Part shown: piece by piece, positions 38,662 through 47,592 of the stretch
How the letters are laid out: each line of letters starts with the position of its first letter
Numbering within the stretch: position 1 is the first letter of the stretch
Origin: JBCCFK01 sp965262315
GTDB lineage: Bacteria; Actinomycetota; Acidimicrobiia; Acidimicrobiales; UBA8592
Assembly (NCBI GenBank): GCA_965262315.1
Contig: CBDHFJ010000111.1
Coordinates: 1 to 59,364, forward strand
Length of the DNA stretch: 59,364 nt
Direction of reading: 5' to 3'
Notes under the pieces: generated by a model
What the model was told of the DNA's origin: nothing
Seen by the model: only the letters and a program-made list of their open reading frames with translations
Databases searched by the model: none
Made by a program: the position numbers and the translations under genes

Positions 38662-40251
38662 ATGACCGAGACCGTGACCGGCACCAACCGCTCGGGTGGC
38701 ATCAGCTTCGCGAAGCTGCTCGAACTCGACTCGCACCCGGTGAGTGCGGTGATGAGCACCGAGTCTCCTCCGCCGGCCGGCAACACCAAGGTGCCCGCGC
38801 ACGTGTACACGTCGAAGGCGTGGCACGATCTCGAGGTCGAGAAGCTGTGGAAGCGGGTGTGGCAGCTGGCGTGTCTGGAGGAAGAGATCCCCAACGTCGG
38901 CGACTACCACGTCTACGACATCGCATCCCTCTCCTATCTGATCGTCCGCACCGCCGAGAACGAGCTCAAGGCGTACCCCAACTCGTGTCTGCACCGTGGC
39001 CGCAAGCTCCGCGAGTGCAGCGGCAAGGGCGCCCGGAATCTGCGCTGCCCGTTCCACGGCTGGAACTGGAGCCTCGAGGGTGAACTCACCGAGATCCCGT
39101 GCGAGTGGGACTTCCCGGATGTGAACAAGGACGAGTACGGCCTGCCCGAGGCCAGGGTGGACACCTGGCAGGGCTTCGTGTTCATCAACCCCGACCCCGA
39201 CTGCGGTCCGCTCGACGAGTTCCTCGAGGGTCTCGACGACCACTTCACGCATCTGCCGTTCACCAAGCGCTACAAGGCGGCCCACGTCCGCAAGCTGATG
39301 CCGATGAACTGGAAGGTGTGCCAGGAAGCCTTCATGGAGGCGTACCACACCATCGCCACCCACCCGACCCTGATCGAGAACCTGGGCGACGCCAACAGCC
39401 AGTACGACGTCTACAAGAACTTCTCCCGCGCCATCTCCCCGCACGCGGTCGAGAGCCCCCACATCCAGAACATGACCCGGTACGAGCGGCTCGACGGCGC
39501 CAAGCAGTTCAGCCGCTGGCGCCACCCGCTCAACGGCCACATCTACGAGCGCGTCGAGGAGAACCGGGTCCGGGTGATCGACGTCGACGGCCACGAGTCG
39601 TACTTCGACATGCACGGCAACCACCTCGAAGGCGACCAGACCCAGGCCGACCCCCACCTGTGCATGTGGGTCGGGGGCATGCACCCCGAGGCCTTCGACG
39701 ACGTGCCGCTCATGATGCCGCCGCAGAACGACCAGAGCCCCGAGGCCATCGCGGCCCAGCGAGCGGAGACGGCACAGGCCAAGCGCGAGGAACTCAAGGC
39801 GAAGTGGGGCGACCTGATCGACGTCGAGAACGTCAGCGACGCCGAGATGATCGACGCCATGTTCTACTCGGTGTTCCCCAACTGGTCCCCGTGGGGTTGC
39901 TTCCACCAGATCTTCTATCGGTTCCGTCCCAACGGCGACGATCACACCACCTGCATCTTCGAGGTGATGTTCTTCCCGCCGGCGCCGGACATGGACAACC
40001 GCCCGCCGCTGGCCCAGATCAACGACCTCGGCCTCGATGACGACTGGAGCATGGCCCCCGAGCTCGGGCCGCTCTTCAAGGTGTTCCAGCAGGACTCGCT
40101 GAACCTGCCGCACGTCCAGACCGGCCTGAAGGCGCAGCAGCAACAGGAAGTGGTCTTCGCCTCCTACAACGAGGCCAAGATCCGCCACTTCTACAAGGGC
40201 CTCTTCGAGTGGCTCGAGGTCGACGAGACCCCCGTCGCCTTCCCCGACTGA
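38662..40251 (+). CDS. Rieske non-haem iron oxygenase, alpha subunit (first)
   Basis: 529 residues, long for the family. The Rieske motif is C109-x-H111 and C129-x2-H132 (NSCLHRGRKL; RCPFHGW). The mononuclear iron site lies in the conserved stretch CQEAFMEAYHTIATHP, with His residues of the facial triad. GGGGAGG precedes the ATG. There is no beta subunit or reductase nearby, so it may be a homomultimer using a distant electron donor. It lies directly after CoxL, and DinB-like gene 40259 follows within 8 bp. Confidence 0.92.
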   Translation: MTETVTGTNRSGGISFAKLLELDSHPVSAVMSTESPPPAGNTKVPAHVYTSKAWHDLEVEKLWKRVWQLACLEEEIPNVGDYHVYDIASLSYLIVRTAENELKAYPNSCLHRGRKLRECSGKGARNLRCPFHGWNWSLEGELTEIPCEWDFPDVNKDEYGLPEARVDTWQGFVFINPDPDCGPLDEFLEGLDDHFTHLPFTKRYKAAHVRKLMPMNWKVCQEAFMEAYHTIATHPTLIENLGDANSQYDVYKNFSRAISPHAVESPHIQNMTRYERLDGAKQFSRWRHPLNGHIYERVEENRVRVIDVDGHESYFDMHGNHLEGDQTQADPHLCMWVGGMHPEAFDDVPLMMPPQNDQSPEAIAAQRAETAQAKREELKAKWGDLIDVENVSDAEMIDAMFYSVFPNWSPWGCFHQIFYRFRPNGDDHTTCIFEVMFFPPAPDMDNRPPLAQINDLGLDDDWSMAPELGPLFKVFQQDSLNLPHVQTGLKAQQQQEVVFASYNEAKIRHFYKGLFEWLEVDETPVAFPD

Positions 40252-40258
40252 GGGATTC

Positions 40259-40840
40259 GTGGCGCCCTCGAGCGACCCCAAGGACGTCCTGCACCGGTAC
40301 CTGAACGCGGCCCGCGACGCGCTGGAGTGGAAGCTCGAGGGCGCGTCCGAGTACGACATCCGGCGGCCGATGACGCCGACGGGCACCAACCTGCTCGGCA
40401 CCGTCAAGCACCTGGCTGCCGTCGAGTACGGCTACTTCGGCGACACCTTCGGACGGCCGGGGCCGGAGTTTCCGTGGTTCGCCGAGGGGTCGGAGATCAA
40501 CGCCGACATGTATGCCACCGCCGACGAGAGCCGCGAGCAGATCCTTGCGCTCTACGGCGAAGCTCGGGCCCATGCCGACGCCACCATCGAGGCGCTCGAC
40601 CTCGACGCGGCGGGCACCGTGCCGTGGTGGGGCCCCGACGTGCCGGTCACGTTGCAGTGGATCCTCGTGCACGTCATCGCCGAGGTGAACCGTCACCTCG
40701 GCCAGGCGGACATCCTGCGCGAGACCATCGACGGTTCGGTGGGCCATCGGCGTGACAACGACAACATGCCACCCGGCGACGAGGCGTACTGGGCCGGCTA
40801 CGTCGACCAGCTCGAGCGGATCGCCCGCGACGCCGGGTGA
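40259..40840 (+). CDS. DinB-family (DUF664-like) protein
   Basis: 193 residues. Helical-bundle signatures are LLGTVKHLAAVEYGYFGDTFG and ILVHVIAEVNRHLGQADILRETIDG, with conserved His residues that bind metal in the fold. DinB-like proteins include thiol-dependent transferases (mycothiol- or bacillithiol-linked) and unknowns. GTG 40259 starts 8 bases after the Rieske stop, so co-expression is likely. A paralogous DinB-like gene sits at 44948. Confidence 0.8.
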   Translation: MAPSSDPKDVLHRYLNAARDALEWKLEGASEYDIRRPMTPTGTNLLGTVKHLAAVEYGYFGDTFGRPGPEFPWFAEGSEINADMYATADESREQILALYGEARAHADATIEALDLDAAGTVPWWGPDVPVTLQWILVHVIAEVNRHLGQADILRETIDGSVGHRRDNDNMPPGDEAYWAGYVDQLERIARDAG

Positions 40841-40918
40841 GCAGTAGCGATCAGAGGGTGTCCTCTGGCTCAGGCCCGCACCGGCCCGTGCGGTGGGCGC
40901 GAGTGGAGCCGACCGATG

Positions 40919-41647
40919 TCAGAGGGTGTCCTCGAACATGAGCAGGGTGCGGGTCCAGCTGGTCTCGGCGGCGTTCTCGTCGTAGGTGGGGTAGCCGGGC
41001 CAGGTGTAGCCGTGATCGGCGCCGGGGAACGTCTGGACGTCCACGTGGTCCAGCCCCTCGACGGCGTCGAGGAACTTCTGGTGCATGGCGATCGATTGGA
41101 CCTCGTCGGCCTCACCGATCCCGAGGAACAGCGGCCGATCCAACGAGCCCGCGGTCAGGTGCGGCGAGTCCGGGCCGTCGTCGACCAGGAACGACGGATG
41201 CCAGCCCGCGCCGGCGACCACACGGTCAGGATTGCGCTCCATGGCCCGGTAGACGGCACGAGCGCCGAGGCAGAATCCGATCACCGCGTACTTCTCGTCA
41301 GGACCCACGCCGGCGGCCGCCAGTGCCGCGTCGCCGTCGGCCTGGATCTGGTCGTCGGTCATCGATGCGATCCAGCCCATCACCGTGGGGCGGGCATCGG
41401 GATCGGCCATGTCCTTGGGTTCGTAGTGCAGGAGCCGGCCGTGCCGATGGTGGAGGTCCGGCGTGACCACCTGGTAGCCCTCGTCGGCCATCCGCGCCAT
41501 GAACTCCCGGGTCGCGGGGCGCAGCCCTGGCGCGTCGATGTAGAACAGCACGGTCGGAACGTGCTCGTCGCCCTCGGGCCGGGTGATCACGACGGCCATC
41601 TCGCCGTCGGGGGTGGTGACGTCAACGGTGCGTTCGGTGGTGCTCAT
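40919..41647 (-). CDS. Dienelactone hydrolase-family protein
   Basis: 242 residues of the alpha/beta hydrolase fold. The nucleophile is C126 in GFCLGAR, typical of dienelactone hydrolases (Cys rather than Ser). D is in GIGEADEV and His in FPGADHGYTWPGYP. In aromatic degradation these enzymes open lactones of ring cleavage products. It is reverse-strand, downstream of the P450 gene; the two are likely one transcript (23 bp apart). Confidence 0.92.
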   Translation of the reverse strand: MSTTERTVDVTTPDGEMAVVITRPEGDEHVPTVLFYIDAPGLRPATREFMARMADEGYQVVTPDLHHRHGRLLHYEPKDMADPDARPTVMGWIASMTDDQIQADGDAALAAAGVGPDEKYAVIGFCLGARAVYRAMERNPDRVVAGAGWHPSFLVDDGPDSPHLTAGSLDRPLFLGIGEADEVQSIAMHQKFLDAVEGLDHVDVQTFPGADHGYTWPGYPTYDENAAETSWTRTLLMFEDTL

Positions 41648-41670
41648 GGCGGCAACCTACCGCACCCCGG

Positions 41671-42927
41671 TCAGCGCCGGTCGAAGGTGATGTGGAGGCT
41701 TTCGAAGGCCCGCAGCGTGAAGTTGACGGCGTGGTGGAAGGTGTTCTTGCCCTCGGCGAAGCCGATGTTCGTGAGGCGGCGGGTGAGCTCCTGCCAGGCG
41801 ATGGTCTGTTCGAGCCGGGTCAGGCCTGCGCCCGGGCAGTGACTCTCGCCGATGGAGAAGGCGAAGTGCCGGTGGCCGTTGGTGCGCTCGAGGTCGATGT
41901 CGGCCGGGCAGCCGAACTGGGCCGGGTCCCGGTTGGCCGCGGCGTAGCGGATGTGGACGTGAGAACCCTTCGGGATGGGTACCCCACCGAGCTCGGTGTC
42001 CTCGGCGGTGTGGCGGTCCATGCCCTGGGTGGGTGATTCGAGCCGGAGCACTTCGTCCACCCAACGGCGAGCGATCGACGGATCGTCGTGGATCTGCTGG
42101 AGGACCTCGGGATGCTGGACCCCGAGCCACATGCCCGAGGTCAGCGCGAACGTGGTGGTCTCGTTGCCGCCGATGTAGAGGTGGTCGACGATGTTGATGA
42201 TCTCGCCATCGGTGAGCGGTCGGGTCTCGCCGGGCAGCTGCACCGGCGTGTGCACGAGATGGGAGACCACGTCATCACCGGGGTTCTTCCGGCGGTCGGC
42301 GATGTGGTCCGCGATGTACGCCTGGAACTCCACCTGGAGTCGGACGACCTCGCGCTCCTCTTCCGGGCTCAACTGCAACGAGTACGGGGCCACCCATGCT
42401 TCCGACCAGATCTTCAGCTGATCCAGGTCGCTGTGTGGGAACCCCATCATGGTGGTGATGACCCGGCTCGGCAGCGGCCCGGCGAACGCGGACAGGAACT
42501 CGACCTCGCCGTCGTCGATCCATTCGTCGATCAAGTCGTTGACCGTCCGGGTGATGAGGTCGCGCTGCGCCTCGGCGCCGGCCACCGAGAAGAAGTGGTC
42601 GACCATGTCACGCCAGCGTCGATGCTCGGGTGGGTTGACCGCCAGCGGGAGCGCCTTCGGCCAGCCGTGCTCAGCGTGGTACGACGCCGCTTCCGCGTCA
42701 CGCAGCTGTGGTCGAGACTGCCCGGCGCCCCGCTTGAACAGCTCGGTCCGACGGAGGACCTCGTAGATCTCCTCGTACCTCGTCAGGAAGAAGGTCTGGG
42801 TGCCTGGCACGTGATACACGGGGCACTCGGCCTGCAGCAGCTCGTAGGTGGGGTACCAGTTCTCGATCGTCTCGGGCGCGAAGACGTCGACGTCGTCGAC
42901 CTTCTCGGGATTGCCTGGTGGTGCCAT
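41671..42927 (-). CDS. Cytochrome P450 (first)
   Basis: 418 residues. Heme Cys is C364 in FSIGESHCPGAGL; the I-helix is YIGGNETTTFALTSG; the ExxR lies in DEVLRLESPTQGMDRHT, followed by the expected PIPKGSHVHIRYAAANRD. A soluble bacterial monooxygenase. Translation starts ATG 42927 with GAGGAGG upstream. Its redox partners are not adjacent; the [3Fe-4S] ferredoxin at 49037 is a candidate. It is divergent from the alcohol dehydrogenase operon. Confidence 0.95.
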   Translation of the reverse strand: MAPPGNPEKVDDVDVFAPETIENWYPTYELLQAECPVYHVPGTQTFFLTRYEEIYEVLRRTELFKRGAGQSRPQLRDAEAASYHAEHGWPKALPLAVNPPEHRRWRDMVDHFFSVAGAEAQRDLITRTVNDLIDEWIDDGEVEFLSAFAGPLPSRVITTMMGFPHSDLDQLKIWSEAWVAPYSLQLSPEEEREVVRLQVEFQAYIADHIADRRKNPGDDVVSHLVHTPVQLPGETRPLTDGEIINIVDHLYIGGNETTTFALTSGMWLGVQHPEVLQQIHDDPSIARRWVDEVLRLESPTQGMDRHTAEDTELGGVPIPKGSHVHIRYAAANRDPAQFGCPADIDLERTNGHRHFAFSIGESHCPGAGLTRLEQTIAWQELTRRLTNIGFAEGKNTFHHAVNFTLRAFESLHITFDRR

Positions 42928-43096
42928 GTGGTGGCCTCCTCAGTCGAGTGCCTCGTCGATGACTCGTCGAACGCCCCGCGAACGCCGGAGGCCGTTCCCT
43001 CGTCCAGACGCCGAGCGTAGACCGGTGCACGGATCCGGGGCCGAGGAGCCGGGGACGCGCTGCTACGGTCCGGCCAAGGACTGGGAGGAGCAATCA

Positions 43097-44191
43097 ATGC
43101 AGATCAAGGCTGCCGTCATGCGCGACGGCCACGGCCCGTTCACCATCGAGGAGTTGACGCTCGGCGAACCAGCCGACGACGAGGTCGTCGTGCGGATGGT
43201 TGCGGCCGGCATGTGCCACACCGACCTGCTGAGCCGCGAACTACCCCCCGAGTTCTTCATGGGCCCCACCGTCTACGGCCACGAAGGCGCCGGCGTGGTG
43301 GAAGCCGTCGGTTCCGCGGTCACCCATGTCGCCCCCGGCGACAACGTCGTCCTGTCGTTCTCGTCGTGTCGAAACTGCCCGGCATGCCACAACGATCGGC
43401 CCGCCAGCTGTTTCGACTTCCAGATGCACAACATGGCAGGCGGCCGCCTCGACGGCAGCTCGGCGTTCACCGACAGCAACGGCGAGCGGGTCGGTTCGCA
43501 CTTCTTCGGCCAGTCGTCGTTCGCCTCGCACACCCTGGCCAACCAGCATTCGGTGGTGAAGGTCGATCCCGCCCTCGACGTCGCCAAGCTCGGCCCGCTG
43601 GGCTGCGGCATCCAGACAGGCGCCGGCACGGTGATGAACATCCTCGATGTCCAGCCCGGGTCTTCGTTCGCGGTGGCCGGCGCTGGCGCGCTCGGCCTCG
43701 CTGCCGTGATGGCGGCGAAAGTCCGCGGTGCCGACACGATCATCGCCATCGACCGCCACGAGAACCGCCTGGAGCTCGCCAAGCAGTTCGGGGCCACCGA
43801 TGTGCTGTCGGGCGACCCCGCCACGTTCGCTCCGTCGATGATCGAGATCACGGGTCGGGGCGTCGACACCGCATTCGACACCACCGGCAACGCCGGCCTC
43901 GTCCGAGCGCTCTACGAGGGCATGAACAACATCGGTGTTCTGTCGATGGCGGGAGTGGGCTTCGGCGACATCACGTTCGACTTCCTGACCATGATCGGCG
44001 GCAAGCAGATCCGGGGGTCGATGGAGGGCGACGCGGTCCCCGACTCGTTCATCCCGTACCTCGCGCAGCTCAACGCCGACGGCCAGTTCCCGTTCGACGA
44101 GCTGATCACCGAGTTCTCGATCGACGACATCAACGACGCCGAGGCGGCGTCGATGTCCGGTGAGGTCATCAAGCCCGTCCTTCGGTTCTGA
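43097..44191 (+). CDS. Zinc-dependent alcohol dehydrogenase
   Basis: 364 residues, preceded by GGGAGGAG. Catalytic zinc ligands C40-H41 (GMCHTDLL) and the following GHEGAGVVEAVG; the structural zinc loop SCRNCPACHNDRPASC is present. The Rossmann stretch is GAGALGLAAVMAAKVRGAD, with DRHEN after it suggesting NAD+ preference. It resembles aryl-alcohol dehydrogenases. The next gene starts one base within its stop (TGATG), so translation is coupled. Confidence 0.93.
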   Translation: MQIKAAVMRDGHGPFTIEELTLGEPADDEVVVRMVAAGMCHTDLLSRELPPEFFMGPTVYGHEGAGVVEAVGSAVTHVAPGDNVVLSFSSCRNCPACHNDRPASCFDFQMHNMAGGRLDGSSAFTDSNGERVGSHFFGQSSFASHTLANQHSVVKVDPALDVAKLGPLGCGIQTGAGTVMNILDVQPGSSFAVAGAGALGLAAVMAAKVRGADTIIAIDRHENRLELAKQFGATDVLSGDPATFAPSMIEITGRGVDTAFDTTGNAGLVRALYEGMNNIGVLSMAGVGFGDITFDFLTMIGGKQIRGSMEGDAVPDSFIPYLAQLNADGQFPFDELITEFSIDDINDAEAASMSGEVIKPVLRF

Positions 44192-44934
44192 TGCGGCTCA
44201 TCCCGCTCGAGATCGGACGGCTGGAGTCCGACGGCCGGTTCATGACGGGCGAAGACGGGATGATCGACCTGCCTGTGCCCTCGTGGCTGATCGAGCATCC
44301 GGACGGCCTGGTCCTGTTCGACACCGGGCTCCATGCGGAGCTCCAGCACGACACCAGTCGGCTCGGTCGCGCTGCGGCGGTCTTCAACCCGCTGTTCGAG
44401 CCGGGCGAAGAGCTGAGCGCTCGCCTCGACGGTGTCGGCGTGCGGGCGTCGGACATCACCCACATGGTGTTCAGCCATCTGCACTTCGACCATGCCGGCG
44501 GCACGGTGGAGATCCCCGACGCCCGCATCGTGGTGCAGCGAGCCGAGTGGGAGGCGGCGCACCGCGAGCGCCTGATCGAGGCCGGGGTCTACAACCCCGA
44601 CGACTTCGACCACGGCCACGACGTCGATCAGATCGACGGGGCGCATGACGTCTTCGGCGACGGGCGCATCACGTGCCTTCCCACGCCGGGCCACACCGTC
44701 GGCCACCAGGCACTGCGACTGGAGCTCGACTCCGGACCGGTGGTGCTGACGGGCGACTGTGTGTACTTCGAGGAGTGGCTGGACGCCATGACCGTCCCGA
44801 ACTTCGGCTTCGACACCGACATGCAGCTCGAGTCGATGGCCGAGCTCAAGCGCCTCCGCGACGAAGAGGGCTGCACACTCATCTACGGCCACGACGACGC
44901 CCAGTTCAAGGCCCTGCCCGACGAACTCTCCTGA
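44191..44934 (+). CDS. N-acyl homoserine lactonase-like metallo-beta-lactamase protein
   Basis: 247 residues. HLHFDHAGG at 96-104 is the di-metal motif seen in AiiA-type lactonases; further ligands are in TPGHTVGHQAL, TGDCVYF and the final IYGHDDAQFK. Overall architecture matches quorum-quenching lactonases, but in this setting hydrolysis of a catabolic lactone is at least as plausible. It is translationally coupled to the dehydrogenase and precedes a DinB-like gene by 13 bp. Confidence 0.88.
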   Translation: MRLIPLEIGRLESDGRFMTGEDGMIDLPVPSWLIEHPDGLVLFDTGLHAELQHDTSRLGRAAAVFNPLFEPGEELSARLDGVGVRASDITHMVFSHLHFDHAGGTVEIPDARIVVQRAEWEAAHRERLIEAGVYNPDDFDHGHDVDQIDGAHDVFGDGRITCLPTPGHTVGHQALRLELDSGPVVLTGDCVYFEEWLDAMTVPNFGFDTDMQLESMAELKRLRDEEGCTLIYGHDDAQFKALPDELS

Positions 44935-44947
44935 GGAGGTCGTACCC

Positions 44948-45511
44948 ATGTACAACGCGAGGGATTGGCAGCCACCGGTGGCCGGGACCGAAGTCGAGCA
45001 TCTGCTCGGTTCGCTGAACCGGTTGCGGATGACCTTTCGTTGGAAAGCCGACGACTTGGACGCCGCCGGATTGAACCATCGACTCCCTTCGTCCGACCTG
45101 ACGATGGGTGGCCTGCTCAAACATCTCGCCCGGGTCGAGGACGGCGCGTCGAGCGTGCGCCTGGATGGGTCCCCCAGAGACGAGTACTGGGACGGCCAGC
45201 TCGGGGACGACGACCCCGAGTTCAGAACCGCTGCCGCCGACGACCCCGACGAGCTGTATCAACGCTACGACGACGCGGTCAGTCGAGCGCAGCAACGGTT
45301 CGATGCCGCGATCGCCGGGGGCGGACTCGATCAGGACAGCGCGATGCGGTGGCCCGACGGCCGGTCCGCCAGTCTCCGGCGTCTCCTGTTCGACCTGCTC
45401 GAGGAGTACGGCCGCCACACGGGTCACGCCGACCTGCTGCGTGAGGCGATCGACGGCCGCGTCGGCGAGGACCCGCCCGGCAACTGGTCCTCGGTCTCGC
45501 CCGGGAGCTGA
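44948..45511 (+). CDS. DinB-family (DUF664) protein
   Basis: 187 residues. Pattern LTMGGLLKHLARVEDGASSV and RRLLFDLLEEYGRHTGHADL are the helix pairs of DinB-like bundles, with a WPDGR stretch between. The His residues at matching positions form the metal triad of the family. AGGAGG precedes the ATG. It closes the dehydrogenase-lactonase unit, the second case in this window of a DinB-like gene ending an oxidoreductase operon. Confidence 0.82.
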   Translation: MYNARDWQPPVAGTEVEHLLGSLNRLRMTFRWKADDLDAAGLNHRLPSSDLTMGGLLKHLARVEDGASSVRLDGSPRDEYWDGQLGDDDPEFRTAAADDPDELYQRYDDAVSRAQQRFDAAIAGGGLDQDSAMRWPDGRSASLRRLLFDLLEEYGRHTGHADLLREAIDGRVGEDPPGNWSSVSPGS

Positions 45512-45543
45512 CGGCCTTCAAGCGCTTCGATCGGAGCGAGGGG

Positions 45544-46722
45544 TCAGACGGACTCCAACAACGGCAGCGGCTCGAGTCCGAGCTCGGCGCGGTACGTGCC
45601 GTGGTAGTGGTGCAGGGCCGGTTCGTTGCGGCCGAACACCACGTGCGTGAGCGCTCCGCCGTCGGCCGAACGCTGCTGGCTGGCGGATGCCACGTAGTCC
45701 TCGTCTCGGATGACCTCGGCGAAGCGCTTCGACATGATCGTGAGGAACTCGGCCATCTCGGCCTGCTCGCGCATCTCGGGCCGCAGGTAGAACGTGATCT
45801 GGCTGGTGTGGCGGCCCGGACGCTCGGGGTCCGGGTACGCGCGCACCAGGTACAGGCCGTGGTCCGACGGCATGAGCTGCACGTTCGGGAACAGCCAGTA
45901 GACGGGCAGGGTGCCCCGACGGATGTCCCACTGCTCCTCGGGCAGCAGGCGCATGTCGTCGATCTCGCGGCGACACAGCAGCATGCGGTGGTTGCGGCCG
46001 AACGTGTCGTAGCACTGCACGTTGCCGTGGAACCCCATGGCCAGCGTGTCCTTGTGCAGCGAGGTGAAGTGGTACGTCTCGCCGAAGGTGTCCATGGCGA
46101 GCTTCCAGTTGCAGCCGACCTCGTAGGTGTCGTGGTCGATGTACTCGAGACTGGCCAGGTCGTAGTGCGACAGCTCGTCGGCGAGGTCGGGTGTCAGCAG
46201 GGCCTCGAGGTCGAGCGAGCCGGCCGGGTCCGGATGGAACCACAGCAGGCCGTCACGCTCCTCGGAGGGCAGCTCGATGAGGCCGTGGCACGACACGTCG
46301 ATGTCGCCGAAGTGGTCCTGCTTGGGCAGCCCGACGAGGGCGCCCTCGCCGTCGTAGACCCATGAGTGGAATGGGCAGGTGAACCGCTTCCGGGTGCCCC
46401 GTGGCTCGGTCTCGACGATCACGCCCCGGTGGCGACAGGAGTTGACGAAGGCGTGGAACGTCCCGTCGCTGTCGCGGGTGCAGAGTACGGGCGTTGCGAG
46501 GTCGTCGATGGTGAGGAACGAACCCGGTTCGGGGAGATCACCCGAAAGGCCGGCCAGCTGCGGGTGAGCAGCGAAGAACTGCTCGCGCTCTCGCGCCGCG
46601 ATGCCCGGGTCGGTGTAGACCGCCGTGGGGTTCTGCCGGAGCCCCCCGGCGTCGACGTTGGTCCCGCTGTCGAGCCGCTCGAGGATGATCTTGAGCTGGC
46701 GTACCTGTTCGTCGTGGCGCAT
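45544..46722 (-). CDS. Rieske non-haem iron oxygenase, alpha subunit (second)
   Basis: 392 residues. The Rieske site is C96-x-H98 and C116-x2-H119 (NSCRHRGVIVE; TCPFHSWVYDG). The catalytic-domain stretch GCNWKLAMDTFGETYHFTSL holds the iron-ligating His residues. AGGGGG lies before ATG 46722. It is divergent from a TetR regulator with a palindrome in the shared promoter region, suggesting it is that regulator's target. Confidence 0.93.
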   Translation of the reverse strand: MRHDEQVRQLKIILERLDSGTNVDAGGLRQNPTAVYTDPGIAAREREQFFAAHPQLAGLSGDLPEPGSFLTIDDLATPVLCTRDSDGTFHAFVNSCRHRGVIVETEPRGTRKRFTCPFHSWVYDGEGALVGLPKQDHFGDIDVSCHGLIELPSEERDGLLWFHPDPAGSLDLEALLTPDLADELSHYDLASLEYIDHDTYEVGCNWKLAMDTFGETYHFTSLHKDTLAMGFHGNVQCYDTFGRNHRMLLCRREIDDMRLLPEEQWDIRRGTLPVYWLFPNVQLMPSDHGLYLVRAYPDPERPGRHTSQITFYLRPEMREQAEMAEFLTIMSKRFAEVIRDEDYVASASQQRSADGGALTHVVFGRNEPALHHYHGTYRAELGLEPLPLLESV

Positions 46723-46771
46723 CACGACCCCCTGTGTGCGTGCGTTGACGGATGAGACGTCCCGACTTAAC

Positions 46772-46787
46772 TTAGAGACCTCTCTAA
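46772..46787. promoter_or_regulatory. Palindromic operator TTAGAGA-CC-TCTCTAA
   Basis: A perfect inverted repeat of 7-bp arms spaced by CC lies in the 82-bp gap between the divergent Rieske oxygenase (ATG 46722) and tetR (ATG 46805). It stands out as AT-rich against the surrounding GC-rich DNA. It is the best candidate site for the adjacent TetR protein. Confidence 0.65.
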
Positions 46788-46804
46788 CTTTTGACAAGAG
46801 GCTG

Positions 46805-47509
46805 ATGGCAACTGGTGAGCCGCCGCTCGGGCGGCGAGAGCAGAACAAGGCGATGCGTCGATCGGCGATCCTGGCCGCGACCCGTGACCTGCTCCGCGAG
46901 TTCGAGATCGACAAGATCACGGTCGAACAGATCGCCGACCGGGCCCAGGTGTCCCCGGCGACCGTCTACAACCTGGTGGGCCCTCGAGAGGCCGTGTTCG
47001 GCAGACTCATGCAGGAACTGTTGGAGTCACTGGCCGCGGAGCTCGATGGCCTGTCCGCCGAGAACCCGATCGGGTATGCCGAAGCGATCGTGAGCCGGTC
47101 GGTCGACCGCTTCGTCGAGGACCCGCTCGCCCACCGCCAGCTCATCGGCTTGCTGATGAACCGCCGCCGCGACGCCCACCGCCACGAGGAACGCATGGAC
47201 GCCGCGTACCTCCAGGTCGAGGCGATCCAGGCCGCGCAGGCAGCCGGCCTCGTCGATCCCACACTGGACCCCGAGGTGATCGGTCTGCAGATCCTGTTGT
47301 CGTACGACGGGGCGATGATCGACTGGACACGCGGCCGCCTCGACGACGACGGCTTCGAGCTGTACGCCCTGCAGGGGCTGTACGCCACCCTCGTCGCCGT
47401 GGCGACCGAGACCAGCGTCGCCGACCTGCGCAGCCGCCTGAGCCACATCCACGAGCAGCTGCGCGGCAAGGCTCCGCTCGGCCGCCCCATCCTCGGGGGC
47501 GGATCATGA
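46805..47509 (+). CDS. TetR-family transcriptional regulator
   Basis: 234 residues. The N-terminal HTH is ILAATRDLLREFEIDKITVE and QIADRAQVSPATVYNLVGPR, with F-rich third helix following. The C-terminal ligand domain is helical and not recognisable. ATG 46805 is chosen. Probably represses its own gene and the divergent Rieske oxygenase through the palindrome at 46772-46787, releasing on binding the pathway substrate (inferred). Confidence 0.9.
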   Translation: MATGEPPLGRREQNKAMRRSAILAATRDLLREFEIDKITVEQIADRAQVSPATVYNLVGPREAVFGRLMQELLESLAAELDGLSAENPIGYAEAIVSRSVDRFVEDPLAHRQLIGLLMNRRRDAHRHEERMDAAYLQVEAIQAAQAAGLVDPTLDPEVIGLQILLSYDGAMIDWTRGRLDDDGFELYALQGLYATLVAVATETSVADLRSRLSHIHEQLRGKAPLGRPILGGGS

Positions 47510-47592
47510 CCGCCCTCGACCGTCGATGCAGCAGGTGGTCTATCCGGAGAGCGCCGGGCTGGGCCCGAGTCTCCTGGAGGTGACCGATCGCG

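Noticed and set aside
38569..40407. 612-residue reverse open frame
   Set aside because: It is antisense to the first Rieske oxygenase, whose cluster and iron-site motifs are intact.
44191..44934. Definite quorum-quenching lactonase
   Set aside because: The motif is shared by many lactonases and esterases, and the context is catabolic; I kept the name as a family resemblance only.
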